Positions 1 through 8,979 of a stretch of 64,000 nucleotides of DNA are shown one piece after another. The notes under the pieces were generated by a model. That model saw only the letters and a list, made by a program, of their open reading frames with translations. It was not told the origin of the DNA and did not search any database. Each line of letters starts with the position of its first letter. The first letter of the stretch is position 1. The translations under genes and the position numbers were made by a program. Source of the stretch: Streptomyces sp. SAI-127 (GTDB lineage Bacteria > Actinomycetota > Actinomycetes > Streptomycetales > Streptomycetaceae); contig NZ_JARXYJ010000001.1 in the NCBI RefSeq assembly GCF_029894425.1, positions 9,754,501 to 9,818,500 on the forward strand, read 5' to 3'.

Positions 1-852
1 GAGGCGGCCCGCCCACTCGTGGGCGTTCAGCCGTGTCTTGCCGTCCGGGGTGAACACACAGGCGCGCAGGGAAAGTTCGTCGCTGTGGTCCACCCGCGCG
101 TACCCCGCGATCGGGCTGTTGCAGTGGCCCTGCAGGACGTGCAGGAACATCCGCTCGGCGGTGGCCTCCCGGAACGTGTCCGGATCACCCAGCGCGCTGA
201 CCGTGTCGATCAGCTCGGTGTCGCCCTCCCGGCACTGGAGCGCGAGGATGCCCGCGCCGATCGGCGGCATCATCGTATCGGGGGAGAGGATCTCGCTGAT
301 CACGTCCTCGCGGCCGATGCGTTCCAGGCCGGAGACCGCGAGCAGCAGCGCGTCCGCCTCGCCGGCCGCCAGCTTGGCCAGCCGACGGTTGGCGTTGCCG
401 CGGAACGGCACACACTCCAGGTGCGGGTGGGTGGCGGCCAGCTGGGCCACGCGGCGCACCGAGGAGGTGCCGATCCGGGTCCCCTCCGGGAGCTCGTCCA
501 GAGTGAGGCCGCCCGGGTGGATCAGGGCGTCGCGGATGTCGTCCCGCTTCAGGAACGCCGCGAACGTGGTGCCCGCCGGGAGCGGCCGGTCGGCGGGCAC
601 GTCCTTCACGCAGTGCACCGCGAGATCGGCCTCACCGGCCAGCAGTGCGGCGTCGACCTCCTTGGTGAACGCGCCCTTGCCCTCGACCTTGGACAGGTCG
701 CCCATCCACTTGTCACCGGTCGTCTTCACCGGCACGACCTCGGTGCGCACACCGGGGTACAGGGCTGCCAACTCGCTTCTGACACGCTCCACTTGAGCCA
801 GTGCCATCGGCGAGTCACGGGAGACGATGCGGATCAGTTCCGGGAGGGACAT
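1..852 (-). CDS. hemC: Hydroxymethylbilane synthase (porphobilinogen deaminase), 3' end outside the window
   Basis: Cytoplasmic enzyme of tetrapyrrole (haem, B12) synthesis that polymerises four porphobilinogens into hydroxymethylbilane. The window holds 284 codons; the family is usually about 310-320 residues, so only the end is missing. Visible family features are the N-terminal [14 protein letters not shown], the substrate-site TGDKWM and [19 protein letters not shown], and [13 protein letters not shown], whose cysteine (about residue 244) carries the dipyrromethane cofactor. The ATG start puts the conserved first strand at residue 5. It is not flanked by other hem genes here; a stand-alone second copy is a reasonable inference, since streptomycetes usually have a hemC in a hem cluster as well. 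Confidence 0.93.
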   Translation of the reverse strand, partial: MSLPELIRIVSRDSPMALAQVERVRSELAALYPGVRTEVVPVKTTGDKWMGDLSKVEGKGAFTKEVDAALLAGEADLAVHCVKDVPADRPLPAGTTFAAFLKRDDIRDALIHPGGLTLDELPEGTRIGTSSVRRVAQLAATHPHLECVPFRGNANRRLAKLAAGEADALLLAVSGLERIGREDVISEILSPDTMMPPIGAGILALQCREGDTELIDTVSALGDPDTFREATAERMFLHVLQGHCNSPIAGYARVDHSDELSLRACVFTPDGKTRLNAHEWAGRL

Positions 853-893
853 GCGGGACACGATAGACCCTGCGGAGGTTCGGTGTTTGACGC

Positions 894-1361
894 TCAGGGA
901 GCAACGGGTAGGGAGTAGCGCACCTTTTGCCTGGCGCGGGCGCCCATCCGGTCGTAGAAGCGGATCGCCCCGTCGTTCCACGTCGGCGTCTGCCACTGCA
1001 CCTCGCCGAGTCCCAGCGCGCGTGCCTCGGCGGACACGGCGTCCATGAGCAGGACGCCGAGTCCGAGACCGCGGTGCCCGGGCAGCAGGAACAGGCAGTC
1101 CATGTGCAGGTACTCGCGGCCCTCCCAGGTGGAGAGTTCGGGCGAGCAGGTGGCGTAGCCGACGAGTGAGCCGTCCGGGAGTTCGGCCACCAGGCAGCGC
1201 AGGCGGGGCGCGGAGGTGTCGAAGAGGAGCGCGGCCAGCCGGTCGGACAGGTCGTCCGGGGGCGGCGCCGCCCGCTCGTACTCCGCGTGCCGGGCGGCGA
1301 GTTCGGCGACCGCGAGGAGGTCGGCGCGCTCGGCGTGCCGGACGAGTGGAGCGTCGCTCAT
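894..1361 (-). CDS. GNAT-family N-acetyltransferase
   Basis: Predicted acetyl-CoA-dependent N-acetyltransferase of unknown substrate, 155 residues, a normal single-domain GNAT length. The C-terminal half has the acetyl-CoA binding pattern: strand [14 protein letters not shown], loop [16 protein letters not shown], then [13 protein letters not shown], the usual final helix/strand. Its ATG overlaps the stop of the upstream gene by four bases, so it is very likely translationally coupled as the last gene of a three-gene operon with an MFS pump and an unknown protein. The family is clear; the substrate cannot be inferred, although acetylation next to an efflux pump would fit detoxification. Confidence 0.9.
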   Translation of the reverse strand: MSDAPLVRHAERADLLAVAELAARHAEYERAAPPPDDLSDRLAALLFDTSAPRLRCLVAELPDGSLVGYATCSPELSTWEGREYLHMDCLFLLPGHRGLGLGVLLMDAVSAEARALGLGEVQWQTPTWNDGAIRFYDRMGARARQKVRYSLPVAP

Positions 1362-1876
1362 CGGACGTCGCCCGCGATCGTGTCCGCTCCCCAGGCGGTG
1401 AGCCGTTCGGCGAGCGACCCGGTGCCGTCCAGGACGTGCTGGGAGTACGCGTCCCGCTCGTGGGCGAGCACGGCGGCCTCCCAGACGCAGGGCGCGAGGC
1501 CCGCCCGGCCGGGCCGCAGCGCGTCGGGCTTGCCCACCGGGCCGGCGAAGATCGCCAGGTCCGCCATGTCGCCCTCGATCCAGCTGTGGACCAGGACGTA
1601 GTCGCCGTCGCCGCCGGCGTGCACGATCAGGACGGCGAGCCCCAGGGAACCCCGCAGCGGCCCGAGTCCGAGGTGCCGCGCGGCGATCCGCAGCCCGGCC
1701 TCGGCGTCCTGGTCGGAGACGGTGCGGCCGGGCGCCTCCAGCGCGTACACCTTCACCAGGTGACCGGCGGCCTCCCCGGTGCCCAACGGCCGCGCGGGAC
1801 GGGCGTGGTGGGAGTCGGCGAGGGCGAGCAGGGCCTCGGTGTCAACAGCGGCGGGCACTTCCTCGTGAAGATCCAT
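1358..1876 (-). CDS. Conserved hypothetical protein, middle gene of the MFS-GNAT operon
   Basis: I do not recognise a named family. The 172-residue protein has no signal peptide or membrane segment. It has a regular alpha/beta look ([32 protein letters not shown]) and an Arg/Asp-rich C-terminus, suggesting a soluble cytoplasmic domain. It starts eight bases after the MFS stop and overlaps the GNAT start by four bases, so the three genes are almost certainly co-transcribed. Coding quality (third-position GC, operon packing) supports a real gene; its function is open. Confidence 0.8.
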   Translation of the reverse strand: MDLHEEVPAAVDTEALLALADSHHARPARPLGTGEAAGHLVKVYALEAPGRTVSDQDAEAGLRIAARHLGLGPLRGSLGLAVLIVHAGGDGDYVLVHSWIEGDMADLAIFAGPVGKPDALRPGRAGLAPCVWEAAVLAHERDAYSQHVLDGTGSLAERLTAWGADTIAGDVR

Positions 1877-1883
1877 TCGGCCA

Positions 1884-3083
1884 TCATCGGATGCCCGGCT
1901 CGGGTGCGTCCACCGCCGCCCGCGAGACGACCGGCTCCGGCCAGGACAGCACCACCAGCGCCACCGCCGTCAGCAGCCCGCCCGCCAGGAAGGTGCCGCG
2001 GATCCCGGTCAGGGACAGCAGCGCGCCGCCGAGCAGGGCGCCGACGGCCACGCCCACGTTGAACGCGGCCGAGTTGGCGGCGAGGGCCGTCTCGGTGCGT
2101 CCCGGCGCCACGTGCAGCACCTGGCTCTGCGTCGCCATGAACAGCGGCCCCACCGAGGCGCCCAGCAGCATCAGCAGCACGACGGTCGCGCCCCGATTGC
2201 TGCCGCCCACGTACAGGCCGACCAGAGCGACGGTCTGTCCCGCCACCGGCACGGTCAGCGTGGCCCGCGGAAACCGGTCCAGCAGAGGCCCGGTCACCGT
2301 GACCCCGGCCAGCCCCGCCGCCCCGAACGCCATGAGCACCGCGCTCACCGCGTCCTGGCCGAACCCGCTCACCTCGTCGAGGAAGGCCACGATGTACGTG
2401 AACCCGGTGAACGCCCCCGTCACCGAGAGCGCCGTGGTCGTGAGCACGACCGCGAACCGGCGCCGGTCGGGGGCGGCCCCGTACGCCGAATGGCTCTCCT
2501 GCGGCCGCGAGGTCGGCAGCAGTACGGCCACCACGGCCAGCGATACGACGGCGAGCGAGCCGAGGACCGCGAACGGCACCCGCCAGCCACTGTGCCCGCC
2601 CAGCCAGGTCCCCGCCGGTACCCCGGCGACCGTGGCCAGCGAACCGCCGACCGAGAGCAGCCCGATGATCCGGCCCCGGCGCTCGGGCGCGAACAGCCCG
2701 ACCGCGACCGGCCCCATCACCGCCCAGAACAGCGCCTGCGCCAGCGCGGTCGCCACGCGAGCCGCCAGCAGCAGGCCGTACGACACGGCGGCGAGCGCGG
2801 AGATCCAGCTGGCCACCACGAGCACCGCGAGCAGTCCGGACATCAGATGCCGGCGCGGCACGGACCGGGTGACGTGGGCCAGCGGCAGCGAGCCGACGGC
2901 CACCGCCAGGCCGTAGCCGGTGACCAGCGCGCCCACCGCCGTGAGCGAGACCCGCAGATCGCCCGCCATCAGGGTCAGCAGACCCACCGGGAGGTTCTCG
3001 GTGGTGTTGAAGGTGAACGCCGCCAGCATCAGCGCCGCGACGACGGCGGCCCTGCGCCGGGGGGCCGGACCTGCGCTGCCCAT
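1884..3083 (-). CDS. MFS transporter (DHA1-like drug/solute exporter)
   Basis: Twelve-helix major facilitator, 399 residues from the chosen start. TM1 carries AFTFNTTENLPVGLL, and the cytoplasmic loops carry RSVPRRHL and APERRGRIIGL, as in the AraJ/Cml/arabinose-efflux group of proton-driven exporters. The ATG at 3083 is preferred over the in-frame ATG six bases earlier because GGAAGG lies seven bases before it. It heads the operon continuing into the unknown protein and the GNAT, and faces an ArsR-type regulator across about 110 bp, which is the likely local controller. Substrate unknown. Confidence 0.88.
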   Translation of the reverse strand: MGSAGPAPRRRAAVVAALMLAAFTFNTTENLPVGLLTLMAGDLRVSLTAVGALVTGYGLAVAVGSLPLAHVTRSVPRRHLMSGLLAVLVVASWISALAAVSYGLLLAARVATALAQALFWAVMGPVAVGLFAPERRGRIIGLLSVGGSLATVAGVPAGTWLGGHSGWRVPFAVLGSLAVVSLAVVAVLLPTSRPQESHSAYGAAPDRRRFAVVLTTTALSVTGAFTGFTYIVAFLDEVSGFGQDAVSAVLMAFGAAGLAGVTVTGPLLDRFPRATLTVPVAGQTVALVGLYVGGSNRGATVVLLMLLGASVGPLFMATQSQVLHVAPGRTETALAANSAAFNVGVAVGALLGGALLSLTGIRGTFLAGGLLTAVALVVLSWPEPVVSRAAVDAPEPGIR

Positions 3084-3195
3084 GCACATGCCTTCCGGGG
3101 AGGGGAGTCGGAGACGGCAAGCGTGCGGGGGCAGGGGCGGGGGTTCTACTCTTTCGATCCAGGACGAATCACTCACAGGTGCCGGGGGAGCCGCT

Positions 3196-4185
3196 GTGCC
3201 GCTCACGCTGCGTCTGGGGACCGACGACCTCGGCCGGTGCAGGTTCGCGGTCTCCCCGCTGTGCCAGACCCACGAGGCGCTGCGCATGCTGCGCCGGTCC
3301 GCCCGGCACGGCTATCACCGGGCCTGGCTGCGCCGTGCCGCGCCCGCCGTGGCCGGGCTCGACCTGTCCCCGCTGTGGCTGTTCATCCCTCCGGCCGGCG
3401 GCTACACCCCGGACTTCCTGGGGCCGCCGCCGGAGGAGCCGTATCCCTGCTTCGAGGACGAGTTGGCCCGCGTGCGCGCCACCGACCCCGCCCTGGCCCA
3501 CACCGAGATGGCCCGCTCGCTCGCCTGCACACCGGGGCTCGCCGAGCCGCCGCAGGGCCGGGCCGCCCTCGACGACCCCGCCGCTGCCGTGCGGCGCCTC
3601 GCCGAGCTCACCGAACAGGCCTGGCGGGCGCTGGTCGCCCCGGACTGGGCACGCCACCGTGCCGTGCTGGAGGCCGACATCGCCCACCGGACCCGGCAGA
3701 TGGCGGACGCGGGCCTGGACGCGCTGTTCGCCGGTCTGCACCCGGACGTCGACTGGGCCGACGGGAGCCTCACCCTTCCCGTGCGCGGGGACATGACGGA
3801 CGCCCAACTCGCCGACGGGCGGGGCGTGCTGCTCATGCCGAGTGTGTTCGTCTGGCCGGACGTGGTGAGCGGCTTCGCCCGGCCCTGGCAGCCGACGGTC
3901 ATCTATCCCGCCCGCGGCATGGGCGGACTGCACAGCGACGAGACACCGCGCCTCTCGGAGGCGCTCGCACGACTGCTGGGACGGCAGCGCGCGGCCATCC
4001 TGGCCGGCCTCGAGGACCCGTCCTCGACGACCGACCTTGCCCACCGCCACGGCCTCGCCCCCTCGACCGTCTCCGCCCATCTGTCGATCCTGCGCGAAGC
4101 GGGTCTGCTCGCCTCACGACGACAGGGCCACCACGTGCTGTACGGCCGAACACCGCTCGGCGACGCGGTGGCCTCCGGCGGCTGA
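3196..4185 (+). CDS. ArsR-type winged-helix regulator with long N-terminal domain (DUF5937-like)
   Basis: A 329-residue protein with an alpha-helical N-terminal 230 residues of the kind seen in actinobacterial DUF5937 regulators, followed by a C-terminal winged helix: TDLAHRHGLAPSTVSAHLSI is the helix-turn-helix and ASRRQGHHVLYGRTPLGDAV the wing. The GTG start is chosen because GGGGGAG lies five bases upstream and the conserved LTLRLGTDDLGRCRFAVSPL follows at once; longer in-frame starts run into the divergent MFS gene. It likely represses the divergent MFS operon; the ligand is unknown. No metal-binding cysteine pair of classic ArsR is visible. Confidence 0.85.
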   Translation: MPLTLRLGTDDLGRCRFAVSPLCQTHEALRMLRRSARHGYHRAWLRRAAPAVAGLDLSPLWLFIPPAGGYTPDFLGPPPEEPYPCFEDELARVRATDPALAHTEMARSLACTPGLAEPPQGRAALDDPAAAVRRLAELTEQAWRALVAPDWARHRAVLEADIAHRTRQMADAGLDALFAGLHPDVDWADGSLTLPVRGDMTDAQLADGRGVLLMPSVFVWPDVVSGFARPWQPTVIYPARGMGGLHSDETPRLSEALARLLGRQRAAILAGLEDPSSTTDLAHRHGLAPSTVSAHLSILREAGLLASRRQGHHVLYGRTPLGDAVASGG

Positions 4186-4187
4186 GC

Positions 4188-4344
4188 TGTGGGGCGGTTC
4201 GGGTCGGTTGCCAAGGGTGGCGGGGCCGGGCCTGGTCGAGTGGTGAGCGGGGGCGAGGGATGCGGTGGCGTCCGGTGCCTGGTTTGTGGGGTGGTTGGGG
4301 TGGGTTGCTGAGGCCGGCGGATGTGGTCTGGTCGGGTGGTGAGC
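4188..4344. repeat. Imperfect ~60-bp direct repeat with 97-bp period in a gene-free stretch
   Basis: Positions 4188-4248 and 4285-4344 align with about 77% identity; both begin TGTGGGG and end GTGGTGAGC. They sit in the roughly 370-bp gap between two 3' gene ends (4185 and 4559). The gap is strongly G/T-biased on the + strand and has no convincing ORF, so a decayed duplication is more likely than a gene. A third weaker CCTGGTCGAGCAGTGG copy lies near 4404. Confidence 0.55.
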
Positions 4345-4535
4345 CGCGTCAGGGCACGGTGGTCGGCCCTGGCTTGTGTGTGGGGGCTGAGGTCAACGGG
4401 CCGGACCTGGTCGAGCAGTGGCGCGGGCCCGGGGACGCGGGCGGGGTCTGCCTGCACGGGATCGCTGTCCGCCGCGGTGGTGCCAACCACGGCCGGCCGC
4501 CCGGAGTCACCGCGGGCCGGAGCATGGTCGGAGAA

Positions 4536-4557
4536 CCCCACGTGTGACGTGGCGGGG
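4536..4557 (-). terminator. Hairpin terminator of the questin-oxidase-like gene
   Basis: CCCCACGT and ACGTGGCGGGG form a stem with one bulged base immediately downstream (minus sense) of the stop at 4559. There is no U-tract, as is usual in streptomycetes. Confidence 0.55.
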
Positions 4558-4558
4558 C

Positions 4559-5584
4559 TCAGGCGAGCGGCTCGCTCAGTTCGACCGAGCGGAGGGCGGC
4601 CGCGAGGGCCTGTTCGTCGCCGATGTCCAGGGCGGTGTCGGTGAGCTTGATGACGTGCTCGTCGCCGTGGTCGAGGGCTCGTTCCACGACCTCTTCGGGC
4701 GCCAGGTGCGCGGGAGGGGCGTAGGCGACCGGTGCCACGGGCGCGTACATCGCCGTCACCGCCGCCGACGCGGTCCAGGCCGCGTGCAGGCTGGGTACCC
4801 ACTGGTCGCGGGGGAGGGAATCCAGGGTCCGCAGCACGGCGTTGGGGGCCGTGGCCGCGTGGACGAGCATGGTCGGCTCGCCATGACCGTGGGTGGCGTA
4901 GCGATGGGTCGCGGCACGGACGAGTTCGGTGAGCCGCTCCTTCGCGGTGTCCGGGTCGGTCACCTCCTGCGCCCACACGGGCAGTCGGCGTACGGCGGCC
5001 AGACGGTTCCGGAACCCCACGTGCCCCGGCTCGATCGCGGGTACGGAGTCCAGGGCGTCCGTGGCGGTCGCCGCACCCGGCAGCGCCACGAGACCCGTCA
5101 TGGGCTGGTGGCGTGCCGCCCAGTAGCCCAGCGCGTGGGCGAGTTCGGTGAGCCGGGGCCCGTTCTCCTCGGCCGCCACCGCCCGGACGGCGTGGCCGAC
5201 CCGGATGACCGTGTGCGTGGCCCCGCCGTACAGGCCCGGCAGCAGGCGCGGCCACCACTCGGCGAGCACGTCCTTCCAGGGGCGTTCGGCGAGCGTGCGG
5301 GAGAAATGGTCGGTCCAGTCCGCGATCCGGCGCGGATCACCCAGCGCCGAGGGCCAGTTGTCGTCCGTGACGGGAGCCGTGCGGTCGGGGAAGTCCTCCA
5401 GCTTGTCCCGGTAGAGGTCCAGCCACCGGTGCACCGAGCCGGCCTGCCCGTGCCTGGCGAGTGCCTCGACGACCATGGGGGCGTGGTTGCTCAGCCAGCC
5501 CTCTCGCTCCGGGCCGGACGCGTGGACGCGGTCCAGGGCCTCCTCGAGGTGTCCGCTCGTGTCGCTCGTATCGCTGGTGTCCAT
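4559..5584 (-). CDS. Questin oxidase family protein (DUF4243)
   Basis: The 341-residue soluble protein matches the questin oxidase-like family, whose fungal founder performs a Baeyer-Villiger ring opening of the anthraquinone questin. Recognisable blocks are LSNHAPMVVEAL, FSRTLAERPWKDVLAEWWPRLLPGLYG, HTVIRVGHAVRAV and ALGYWAAR, with several conserved histidines that may bind substrate or metal. The N-terminus has a triple DTS repeat (MDTSDTSDTSG) that looks like microsatellite expansion of the start region. The gene stands alone with its own terminator. Family assignment is good; the substrate in this organism is unknown. Confidence 0.82.
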   Translation of the reverse strand: MDTSDTSDTSGHLEEALDRVHASGPEREGWLSNHAPMVVEALARHGQAGSVHRWLDLYRDKLEDFPDRTAPVTDDNWPSALGDPRRIADWTDHFSRTLAERPWKDVLAEWWPRLLPGLYGGATHTVIRVGHAVRAVAAEENGPRLTELAHALGYWAARHQPMTGLVALPGAATATDALDSVPAIEPGHVGFRNRLAAVRRLPVWAQEVTDPDTAKERLTELVRAATHRYATHGHGEPTMLVHAATAPNAVLRTLDSLPRDQWVPSLHAAWTASAAVTAMYAPVAPVAYAPPAHLAPEEVVERALDHGDEHVIKLTDTALDIGDEQALAAALRSVELSEPLA

Positions 5585-5685
5585 GAACGGGACGCTATGC
5601 CGGGTGCGGGCCGGTGGGGATCGGGCGCGGGACGGAACCCGCGGGTGCGGGGGACCTAGGTCCAGCGCCCGATCGTGTCACCGGG

Positions 5686-6462
5686 TCAGGCGTTGGGGTC
5701 GAAGGAGATCCCCGACGGCTTCGCCGACGTCAGATGGGCCGCGAAATTGGCGTCCTTGAGACCGAAGTTGGCGCTGCCGAAGTCGTACGCGCTCAACTTG
5801 TCGCGCAGCCCCGACGGGTAGCCGTTCCAGCCGACCAGCGGCGGGTACTGCCAGGTGCCCTTGGCGTTCTCCGGCGGCTCGTCGCCCGAGTTGGCCAGCC
5901 GGAAGCAGTGCGTGCTGACGCCGTCCTTGTGGTAGACGATCTTCGCGTGCGAGCCGTCGAAGCGGACGCCGGAGGCCGCGCTCACCGTGAACGAACCGTG
6001 GTTGGAGGTCGACACGTACTGGATCGTGCCGTTCTGCACCCAGATCACGACGTGCTCCCAGTCGTGCCGGTGCCCGCCGATGCTGCTGTTCGCTATCGCC
6101 TGGTCCTTCTCGAAGTACAGGCCGTACATATAGGCGCACCAGCCGTTGTTGCACTTGTAGCGCGAGTACGTGTTGGTGTTGTCGAGGTCCGAGGCGTCAT
6201 GGCACTCGCCGCTGAGCGAACCCGTCGGATTCAGACCGCCGTTGATCGTGCCGTCGGGGCCGATGGCGGGCGTCGAGTAGCAGCCGTCGGTGTCGTAGTC
6301 GAAGGCCGGCTGGTAGGTGTACTCGGCGCTCTCGGCGTTGGCGGGCAGCGCCTTGGGCGGGGCGGCGAACGCGGCGGAGGGGAAGGCGACGACGAGCGCG
6401 GCGGCGCCGGCCAGGCCGGTGAACCATCTCGTGCGGTGCTTCTTGAACGACGGTGACGCCAC
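5686..6462 (-). CDS. Secreted NPP1-type (necrosis-inducing protein family) protein
   Basis: A 258-residue exported protein. The start is a GTG with AGGAGGA about five bases upstream, giving a Sec signal peptide: basic KKHRTRW, hydrophobic FTGLAGAAALVVAFPSAAFA, cleavage after AFA. The mature part has the NPP1 signature GHRHDWEHVVIW, the acidic/histidine metal site of this family, and cysteine pairs (DGCYST, YKCNNGWC) likely forming disulfides. In plant pathogens such proteins bind sphingolipids and lyse plant cells; in soil actinomycetes the role is unproven. A longer ATG start at 6537 would put 25 extra residues before the signal and has no ribosome site. Confidence 0.88.
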   Translation of the reverse strand: MASPSFKKHRTRWFTGLAGAAALVVAFPSAAFAAPPKALPANAESAEYTYQPAFDYDTDGCYSTPAIGPDGTINGGLNPTGSLSGECHDASDLDNTNTYSRYKCNNGWCAYMYGLYFEKDQAIANSSIGGHRHDWEHVVIWVQNGTIQYVSTSNHGSFTVSAASGVRFDGSHAKIVYHKDGVSTHCFRLANSGDEPPENAKGTWQYPPLVGWNGYPSGLRDKLSAYDFGSANFGLKDANFAAHLTSAKPSGISFDPNA

Positions 6463-6594
6463 TGCGTCCTCCTCGTGGTCCGGGCGCAGCCCAACGGCTG
6501 TGGGGTTACTGGGGAGTTCAGCTTCCCGGCTTTTCATGTCCGCGCCAAGAGGTCGAAGGCGTCACTCCGGTTACGACCGGCCCAATAGTTCGGA

Positions 6595-7608
6595 TCACCC
6601 AGGTGCGTCGGGGAGGTCGGCCGATGAGTCCTCCGGCGCGAGGTCCGGCCGCAGCCGCAGCCAGGACGGCTGACGCAGCAACCCCGCCCGGGTACGGGTG
6701 CTGTAGCGGACCTCACCGACCAGCCGGGGCAGAACCCAGTGCGCACCCGGGACCCGCGGCGCGGGATCGAAGGGACACACGTCCGTCGCCGCGGTGGCCA
6801 ACAGCGAGGCCAGCTCTGTCCGTTCCGCCTCGCTCCAGCCGGTGCCCACATTGCCGACGTAGCGCAGCCGCCCGCCGCCGCGCTGTCCGACCAGCACCGC
6901 GCCCGGCAGACCCGTGAGCCTGCCCTTGCCGGGCAGCCAGCCGCCCACGACGACGTCCTCGCTGCGCATGTTGCGGATCTTGATCCAGGCGCGGGAGCGC
7001 ACCCCGGGTTCGTACACCGAGTCGAGCCGCTTGCAGACCAGGCCTTCCAGACCGTGTTCACGAGTGGCGCGCAGGGCTTGCTCGCCATGACCGACGAGGG
7101 CGGCGGGTGTCGACCAGTGCGGGCCGGTGAGCTCCAGTTCGTCCAGTCGAGCGCGCCGCTGTGCGTAGGGCAGGGCGAGGAGCGAGCGCCGCCCCAGGTG
7201 CATCACGTCGAACAGCACGAGATGGACGGGCGCTTCGGCCGCCCGGCGCGCGGCTCTGCCGGGGGAGTGGGCCAACTGCATGCGCGGCTGCAGCAACTGG
7301 AAGTCCGCACGGCCCTGTTCGTCCAGCGCCAGGATCTCCCCGTCGAGCACGGCGGGTGTGGCGCCGAGCGCACCGCCCAGCGACCGCAGTTCGGGATAGG
7401 CGCCGGTGATCTCCTCCCCTGACCGGGCACGCAGCACGACGTCGCCGTTCCCGGCGAGGTAGACCACCACTCGCTGGCCGTCCTGCTTGGTCTCGTAGGC
7501 CCAGCGGGCGTCCTGTGAGGGGGGCGGCAGGGCGCCGGGGGTGGCGAGCATGGGCGGGATCAAGGGGAGGGTCACGGGTGAGTTGTCGACGCGAGCACCG
7601 GCGGTCAC
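6595..7608 (-). CDS. ATP-dependent DNA ligase (LigD ligase-domain type)
   Basis: Seals DNA nicks through an enzyme-AMP intermediate. The 337-residue protein has motif I ETKQDG with the adenylated lysine at about residue 41, motif III-like VLDGEIL, motif IV EGLVCKR and motif V WIKIR, then an OB-fold (VVVGGWLPGKGR...RYVGNVGTG). The length fits a ligase-only enzyme, without the polymerase or nuclease domains of full LigD, and no ku gene is nearby. The GTG start has GGAG about six bases upstream; a GTG eleven codons later is possible. A role in end joining or stationary-phase repair is inferred from family membership. Confidence 0.92.
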   Translation of the reverse strand: MTAGARVDNSPVTLPLIPPMLATPGALPPPSQDARWAYETKQDGQRVVVYLAGNGDVVLRARSGEEITGAYPELRSLGGALGATPAVLDGEILALDEQGRADFQLLQPRMQLAHSPGRAARRAAEAPVHLVLFDVMHLGRRSLLALPYAQRRARLDELELTGPHWSTPAALVGHGEQALRATREHGLEGLVCKRLDSVYEPGVRSRAWIKIRNMRSEDVVVGGWLPGKGRLTGLPGAVLVGQRGGGRLRYVGNVGTGWSEAERTELASLLATAATDVCPFDPAPRVPGAHWVLPRLVGEVRYSTRTRAGLLRQPSWLRLRPDLAPEDSSADLPDAPG

Positions 7609-7657
7609 GCGCTCCGCGTACCGGTTTCCCCTGAACGGGCGCCGCCCTGGGGGCTGC

Positions 7658-8029
7658 TCAGACCTCTTGGTACAGGTTCACGATGTTGCCGTCGGGGTCC
7701 CGCAGCCACACCGACCGGCGGCCCCACGGCTGGGTGGTCGGCGGCTTGAGTACCTCGACACCCTGGGCCGCCAGCCGTTCGTGGCGTGCGTCCACGTCGG
7801 TGACCCGGAACTCCACGGTGAAGCTCCCGCTCGCGGCGGTGGCCGTCGAACCGGGCACCATCGACTCCATGCTCCGGGTGGAGAAGAAGGAGAGGACGGC
7901 GCCGGGGACCGTCACCCGGGCGAAGGGCGCCTCGCCCTCCACCTCCGCGTCGAGGACTCTCGCGTAGAAGGCGGCGAGCGCCGGGACGTCGTCGGTTATC
8001 AAGGAGGTGCCGGTGAAGTGGGGCCGCAT
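7658..8029 (-). CDS. VOC-family (glyoxalase/bleomycin-resistance fold) protein
   Basis: Single 123-residue protein with two beta-alpha-beta-beta-beta modules: FTGTSLITDDVPALAAFYARVL opens the first, FTVEFRVTDVDARHERLAAQGVEV the second, and it ends with the typical VWLRDPDGNIVNLYQ. Members form dimers with a metal or hydrophobic ligand site. The glutamate of WLRDPDGN...Y-type enzymes is replaced by Q near the end, so catalysis is uncertain. It is a single gene between the ligase and the SDR. Confidence 0.88.
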   Translation of the reverse strand: MRPHFTGTSLITDDVPALAAFYARVLDAEVEGEAPFARVTVPGAVLSFFSTRSMESMVPGSTATAASGSFTVEFRVTDVDARHERLAAQGVEVLKPPTTQPWGRRSVWLRDPDGNIVNLYQEV

Positions 8030-8112
8030 CCGCCGATCGTAGGCGGAGGGTCGGACAGCCGGGGTGTGGAGCGGAGTTGGCGTCGGTGGGCGCGGATGCC
8101 GGATGACGCAGG

Positions 8113-8862
8113 TCAGATGATGCCTCCGTTGGCTCGCAGCACCTGTCCGTTGACCCAGTGACCGGCCGGGCTGACCAGGAACGACACCACGGAAGCTATG
8201 TCCTGGGGGGTCCCCAGCCGCTCCAGCGGGGGCTGTGCCGCCAGGCGGGCGACGGTCTCCTCGTCCTTGCCGTCCAAGAAGAGGTCGGTCGCCGTCGGTC
8301 CGGGGGCCACCGCGTTGACGGTGACGTCACGGCCGCGGAGCTCACGCGCGAGGATCAGGGTGACGGCCTCGACCGCGCCCTTGCTGGCCGCGTAGGCGCC
8401 GTAGCCGGGGAAGGCCAGGCCCACGACCGAGCTCGAGAGGTTGACGAGCGCGCCGCCAGTGCGCAGCCGGCGCGCGGCCTGCTGGTCGACGACGAAGGTG
8501 CCGCGGATGTTGGTGCGGTACAGGGAGTCGAGCTCGGCGAGGTCGAGTTCAGCGATCGGGGAAAGGGGCATCCGGCCGGCAGCGTGGACCACCGCGTCGA
8601 TACCGCCGTATGTGGCCTCCGCCTGGTCGAACAGGGCTGCGACCTCGGTCTCGTCGGCGACGTCCGCTCGGGCGGCGTACGCGGTGCCGCCCGCCTCCTC
8701 GATGGCGCGCACGGCCTCGTCGGCGGCGTCCTTGTTGCCCGCGTACCCGACGACGACCGCGAACCCGTCGGCGGCGAGCTGCTGGGCGATCTGCCGTCCG
8801 ATGCCGCGCGATCCGCCGGTCACGATCGCGACACGCTGTTCCGTCCGGGGCTGAGTGGTCAT
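8113..8862 (-). CDS. Short-chain dehydrogenase/reductase
   Basis: NAD(P)-dependent oxidoreductase of 249 residues. It has the nucleotide site TGGSRGIG, the structural motif near DAVVHAAGRM, the catalytic serine in LVNLSSSV and YAASK. The C-terminal SFLVSPAGHWVNGQVLRANGG is typical of FabG-like SDRs. The start at 8862 is chosen because GAGGAGGA lies about eight bases upstream; an earlier in-frame ATG would read through that site. It is divergent from a TetR gene whose likely operators fill the shared intergenic region, so it is probably its target. Substrate unknown. Confidence 0.93.
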   Translation of the reverse strand: MTTQPRTEQRVAIVTGGSRGIGRQIAQQLAADGFAVVVGYAGNKDAADEAVRAIEEAGGTAYAARADVADETEVAALFDQAEATYGGIDAVVHAAGRMPLSPIAELDLAELDSLYRTNIRGTFVVDQQAARRLRTGGALVNLSSSVVGLAFPGYGAYAASKGAVEAVTLILARELRGRDVTVNAVAPGPTATDLFLDGKDEETVARLAAQPPLERLGTPQDIASVVSFLVSPAGHWVNGQVLRANGGII

Positions 8863-8900
8863 GACTGCATCCTCCTCTGTTATCACTGCTACGTCGAACT

Positions 8901-8960
8901 CGTATCAACGATAACACGGAATCGTAGCGACGGTAACCTTCATCTCGTATCGGCGCTACG
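8901..8960. promoter_or_regulatory. Three phased operator-like repeats between SDR and TetR genes
   Basis: CGTATCAACGATAAC (8901), CGTAGCGACGGTAAC (8923) and CGTATCGGCGCTACG (8946) are spaced 22-23 bp, about two helical turns; the third is a near-palindrome with CGTA/TACG ends. They lie between the divergent starts, as expected for binding sites of the adjacent TetR regulator. Confidence 0.6.
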
Positions 8961-8979
8961 AATGCCGTACCGTGGGGGC

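Noticed and set aside
2112-4547. Long + strand open frame of about 810 codons
   Set aside because: It is the antisense shadow of the MFS gene and out of frame with the ArsR-type gene; its sequence is Arg/His/Gly-rich with no domains.
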